Below the pieces are notes generated by a model. It had not been told where the DNA came from. It saw nothing but the letters and a program-made list of their open reading frames with translations, and searched no databases. DNA of 64,000 nt from Siphonodentalium dalli (taxonomy: Eukaryota; Mollusca; Scaphopoda; Gadilida; Siphonodentaliidae), in NCBI GenBank assembly GCA_032622095.1, contig CP136061.1, positions 63,491,127-63,555,126 on the forward strand. Direction: 5' to 3'. The translations under genes were made by a program, and so were the position numbers. Shown piece after piece: positions 59,695 to 64,000 of the stretch. How positions within the stretch are numbered: position 1 is the first letter of the stretch; the number at the start of each line of letters is the position of its first letter.

Positions 59695-60945
59695 ATGCAT
59701 AAATTGCAGTGCTTTTTCAAAAAAGTTTTCCAGAAGATTTTATATAAAATTTTCATTTTTTAGTATAAAGCTCTCAGTGGTGCATCAAAATGTTCAGCAT
59801 TATATACCTGATTCATTGATATCAACATCACAACCACTGATATCCAATAAGCCGAGATATAGCTTAACATATAAGCTTAACATATATCATGGAATTAGAA
59901 TGTATCTGAGGAGGTTTATGTTATGGGAGAGTCTATTTTGTTTAAATATTTGATTTTTTTTGGGGGTAAATTTTAAGTAAAAAATTCTTAAAAATTCCCA
60001 TGACTTTGTCAGTTTTATGGATAAAACTGCACAACATGCACCACAATAAGAATAAATTCATCCCCAATACCAGACATGAAATTTTATAATCATGTACCAG
60101 ACCAGAATTAAGAAATAAAGTAAAACTTAACCCTACCCCAAGATAGTTTTCTTAATGCTTTCAATTTTATGCTTTATGCTACTGAACTTGAAAGGTCATT
60201 CGGACTAGTTGATATAATTCATACCATATATTGCAAAAGTACTGCCCACGGTTTATGCAATCTCATCGATGAGATCACTGTCACTGTTAATTTCATCAAA
60301 TGTGATGGTATCAGTCAATAGCATTCCTGTGCAAAATCTTCAGGGAAGAATGGTTCAAACAGCTCAGGTTGCCTATCGGCCGTCCACCCATGGAATGCTA
60401 CATCGGGAGTGGTTTGTTGATTTGGCAACGGTTGCAAGTCTCCACCGTTTTGCTATCATGTTGGCTCGTTTTGACTGTAGAATTAAAGATTCCACACATA
60501 TCAGAAGTACCTTCTGTTGATTCTCGAACTTCTGCTGGAACCTAGCTTGATTCATTTTTATCGAACGTTGATCATATAAGGCACATGCTAACTCCTCGAG
60601 TGTATAGTAATCGTGTCACTGTCCAAACCCTAATTGATTCCTGAATAAGCCATGACTTATATATTTTAATCGTATTTCCAACAACTTCCAGAAGAGTTTG
60701 TTTTCCTTTTTGGAAGGTAATCATTACCCGTGAAGGAATGGAACCCAATAAGTGCATTCTTCTGTATATTGGACATCTCGATATCACCGACTTGAATCAC
60801 CTGCCCATTAGCATAAAATTTGATCAAATATTGTCAAGGGTTTAACGTTTCCTCCATTGTGCATAAACGCCATCAAGATGGAGAACTCTCAGACATGACC
60901 TCTATATCGATTAATATGTCATTGAGTTATTGTGGAAAGCGATAG
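59695..60945. other. No gene recognised
   Basis: AT-rich, probable intron between the 63.5 kb and 57 kb EGF exons. Short frames on both strands around 60270-60560 show no domain I can name. Confidence 0.4.
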
Positions 60946-61590
60946 CCACACAGGTTACACAAGTACAAACAACCCACTAACATACAGTCACTCCATATAT
61001 ACACATAGACATCACACAAATGACAAGTTAGTCACTCACTCTATACACCAACACCTGACCCATGATCATATAGTCACTCCCTGTATACCTATACACCACT
61101 TTCATGATCACGTCAATCCTTGTATAACTATTCATCTCACTGTTGGTCATACGGTCACTCCCTGTATACCTATTGGCCACACTTATGGCCAAATAGCTAT
61201 TCAAGATATACATATACACCTATCCATGACCATAGAGTCACTCCAGGTATAAATATGCATCTCGTCAATGGCCATATAGCCACTCGCATTATACACATAC
61301 CCCTCACCCATGAACATATACATGTATAGCCACACTTGTGTATACCCGTATACCCCACAAATGCCATACAGTCATGAGTCACCATGCAGGCACACCAGGT
61401 GATGATCATTCATGATCATACAGTCAATCCTTGTAAACCTATTCACCTCACCATTGGTCGTGCGTCACTCCCTGTATACATGTTCAAAATAGCCACACAA
61501 TATATACATATACCCCCCCCCACAACCATGACCATAGAATCACTCCAGGTAAACATATGCACATCACTAATATATTATGATATTGCAGTA
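60946..61590. repeat. Degenerate ~42 bp minisatellite
   Basis: A phrase like CATATAGTCACTCCCTGTAT then ACCTATWCACCTCACC recurs about every 39-46 bp (near 60987, 61031, 61073, 61112, 61153, 61192, 61238 and onward). Because 42 is divisible by 3, long repetitive open frames rich in His, Thr and Tyr appear on both strands. They have no sign of being genes. Confidence 0.85.
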
Positions 61591-62560
61591 CTGCTATAAT
61601 AGTATTGAAGATCTTCTATATGGTTTAATGTCACTGGAAGATCAGGCCACTGTGAGTAGCGACCATCAACCCCAGTAAGCTTGGAAAAATCCAGATATAT
61701 AAGTCATCAAAATTCTAACTAGCTTCACCACTGTTGGACAACTCGACTGTCTGAGATGCGAAACACTTCGCCGAGTTAGATAAACATTTGTTTCATATCA
61801 AAATTCTTTTTCCCTCATAACTTAGGTAGTAAAACAATGCAATGGGTATGTAGTGCTAAAACAAAAATTATTGTATTATACTTTTATTATTGACAGATTT
61901 GCTTGTTCAAATAATTCACCTTGACTGAATTGGAGCACTTTTCAAGATGATACATGGAAGTCAAGCTATTCAAGGAATGTCTTTTTCCAAAGACAGGAAA
62001 CCCTGATTTAAAATAGCAAATATGAACAAACACTTTTTTCGGTTGAATTCTACGAACACTGCAATGTTTTGACTCAATGCGTATGTACAAATTTAAACAG
62101 ACCTATTTTAACACTGTGAATTGTAGATGTCATAAAACTTTGCAGTGGCGCATAGCAACATCAACTGTGCGGTGTGCTATTTCATATGCGACACAACATA
62201 GTTCCTTTGCCAAAGTACCTTTTATTCGATATTATGGTGAATGAATTGTAAGAAAAATTGGTCATCACCAGCCCGTTTGTTCCCGAGATTGGTATTCAAG
62301 TCTTGCTACTTCTCTGGGCTGTCAATCGACTCATACTCCCAGAGAAGGTAGATCCACTTGAATACGGATATCTGAAACCCACATGGTGGTGATAACCTGT
62401 ATATAGATGGAGTTCTCCACCAGATGCATGTATCACTATCAGATTATGTAATTTGGTATTAGAAACATATGAAGATTAAAGGATATACCAAACATGTTAA
62501 AACACATCAACAAGGGTTCACTGGCTTTCAATCAAAGAAGATATGGAACAACATACATAC
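61591..62560. other. No gene recognised; flank of EGF exon
   Basis: AT-rich intron-like sequence just 3' (in gene direction) of the interrupted EGF exon, whose donor lies at 62560-62555. Confidence 0.4.
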
Positions 62561-63544
62561 TCAGAAAACATTGATTTCCGCTTGCATAATAGCCGCTGGA
62601 ACATTTGCAGACATATCTAGAGCTTCACGGTATCCACCTTCACAATACCGACTACGGTATTAATTTCCATACCGCGGTATGACTAAATACCGTCAAGAAT
62701 AATGTCCAAACATTTCGCTAGTTAATATCCTTTGGGACATGCAGTACGAAATGCAATATTCACGTGTGAATGCAGTGTCACGCGGACACGCGAAAAGAGG
62801 ACAACGCAATGCATGTCGATTGTGATCTTAACAATGTGTGGGGTACTACTGACGTCGCTTATGCAAAAAACAACAAACAAACAAGTATATACATGTACAA
62901 TGAGGGGATTGAAGTCCAGATTATACTAAGAATGTCCCCAAGCAATATGTATTTATCCGTGGTGTCTCGATGGTGGACAAACATTAGCACGGAAACAATG
63001 GTAAGAGTATAGTTTACATTTCGTAATTGTATGGATGGCGACCATGGTCAAATTATTGCTTTGTGTACACTAATTTGAGCTGCATGTGAGGCGACAATAA
63101 ACACACATCCATCAGCGTACATGTTGTCGCTGCCTTCGTGATAATTGATTTTCGCACTTTGCTGCAGTTACGCGACTGGTTGGTTATCGTCTCGTCTCGC
63201 TGTTTTTCGTTTCGTCTCGCTGGTTCTCATTTCCTCTCGCTGATTCTCGTTCTCGTTCATTTCTTACAGGCACGCTTTAGTGCCTCAGAGTATGTATTTT
63301 ATTGACATTTGCTATCGTAAAACTAACTAAAAAGAAAATATAGTGTGCAGCGGTATACCGACTATTCAAGAAATCCAATACCGACTACACGGTATTAAAA
63401 ACCGCGGTATGACTAAATACCGAAAAACCGTGAAGCCCTAGACATATCCACTATTTCCAATGATATCTGTACAGTAAGCATTGGTGTCAGCACACTGGCC
63501 AGATATAGAACCATATAAGGGACAGCTGTTATCTAATTGTACAT
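62561..63544 (-). pseudogene. EGF-like exon split by a hAT-type MITE
   Basis: The acceptor TTTTTTCTTCAG (AG at 63545-63546) opens a phase-1 exon. It encodes VQLDNSCPLYGSISGQC, ADTNAYCTDIIGNSGYV, and then runs into the 62618-63440 insertion. Beyond it the frame resumes CKCSSGYYASGNQCFL and ends at a GTATGT donor (62560-62555), again in phase 1. Without the insertion and one 8 bp duplication the exon is 153 bp (51 codons) with all six EGF cysteines. As it stands a stop follows soon after the junction, so this allele should not produce the module unless the exon is skipped. Skipping would keep the frame. Confidence 0.85.
62618..63440. mobile_element. hAT-type MITE, 823 bp, 8 bp target duplication
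   Basis: GACATATC is present immediately before (62610-62617) and after (63441-63448) the element. The termini are inverted: TAGAGCTTCACGGTA at the left, and ACCGTGAAGCCCTA at the right. Subterminal ATACCGCGGTATGACTAAAT words recur at both ends. An 8 bp duplication and a TAGGGCTTC/CGGTATACCG-type terminus are hallmarks of hAT non-autonomous elements. There is no transposase. It lies inside an EGF exon. Confidence 0.92.
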
Positions 63545-64000
63545 CTGAAGAAAAAAAAACAAGTTACATGTATTACTATCAATTTACTTGACAAAATATA
63601 TTTTGTTAACTCAAAATCAAGCTTCATGTTCCACCCTGCTGTAAATTTTGAAAGTGGTGCCATTGCCATGAAACTGCATGTTAACACATTTTGAGATTAT
63701 AAAAACCCTTCAGCAGATGGTAAAAACAAATTTAATCGCATTCTAAGACAGGAACAGACATTTAAGATAATTTTTGGATGGTATATTTCCATAACTATTT
63801 TTCAACTATTCCAGTAGTAACTAGGATGCACATATAGGTTATGAGGGTTTTATTGCCATTTTGGAGTGAAAAATAATTTGCATGCAATTAACAATTAAGC
63901 ATGCAGTGACTGCGTAGTGGGTAGGTGCTACTTATACGCTCAATATTGTTTATATAGGCTAAATCTGACGTCTGCGTGGTATGGATGGGGTCTCGACGTG
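63545..64000. other. Probable intron upstream of the interrupted EGF exon
   Basis: Begins with the pyrimidine tract and acceptor (in gene direction) of the 62561-63544 exon. No further exon was recognised before the window edge. Confidence 0.45.

Noticed and set aside
60932-61599. Long open frames that look like small proteins
   Set aside because: They are produced by a degenerate ~42 bp tandem repeat and occur on both strands; no domain, no splice context.

Overview
This is a repeat-rich, AT-rich, intron-dominated animal genome window with no bacterial features. The only well-supported host coding sequence is a set of small, phase-1/phase-1 extracellular-domain exons on the minus strand. 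In transcript order these are an EGF-like exon (63.5 kb, now split by a transposon), an EGF-like exon (57 kb), six near-identical EGF-like exons (41.7 to 25.1 kb, one per copy of a tandem ~3.08 kb segment), a truncated EGF-like exon (13.9 kb) and a fibronectin type III exon (11.0 kb). They look like the ectodomain of one multi-EGF/FN3 surface or secreted protein whose ends lie outside the window. The repeat fauna (DIRS-like tyrosine-recombinase retrotransposon, Helitron-like elements with ~160 bp core repeats and ACGG-type microsatellites, hAT, pogo-like and TTAA-target elements) fits a marine invertebrate, most likely a lophotrochozoan such as a mollusc or brachiopod. The taxon is inference.

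Layout. 0-9 kb: a perfect-looking hairpin at 154-318, a 54 bp tandem duplication, then a giant imperfect palindrome (4054-9016) followed by a PIF/Harbinger transposase remnant. 9-14 kb: the FN3 exon, a decayed Ty1/copia reverse transcriptase fragment on the plus strand, and a Helitron-like element that cuts off the end of an EGF exon. 14.9-23.9 kb: a decayed DIRS-like retrotransposon on the minus strand, split by two further insertions whose target duplications can be read directly (ATCTAC and TTATA); one of these carries a third, nested element. 24.7-44.3 kb: six tandem copies of the EGF-exon segment; only copy 1 carries a 1.1 kb TTAA-target transposon. 44.3-51.6 kb: short MITE-like palindromes, a C2H2 zinc-finger pseudogene and two ~163 bp tandem-repeat elements. 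51.7-56.7 kb: a second giant palindrome whose right arm contains two insertions and whose left arm preserves the empty sites. 57-64 kb: an intact EGF exon, two more ~163 bp repeat elements, a 42 bp degenerate minisatellite, and an EGF exon split by an 823 bp hAT-type MITE with an 8 bp target duplication.

The main point of interest is a modular EGF/FN3 gene changing in both directions at once. One EGF exon has been amplified six-fold by recent tandem duplication, while at least two other EGF exons have been broken by mobile elements. Splice sites, frames and target duplications are read from the sequence. Gene identity, expression and function are not established. The near-identity of the array also leaves open an assembly artefact.
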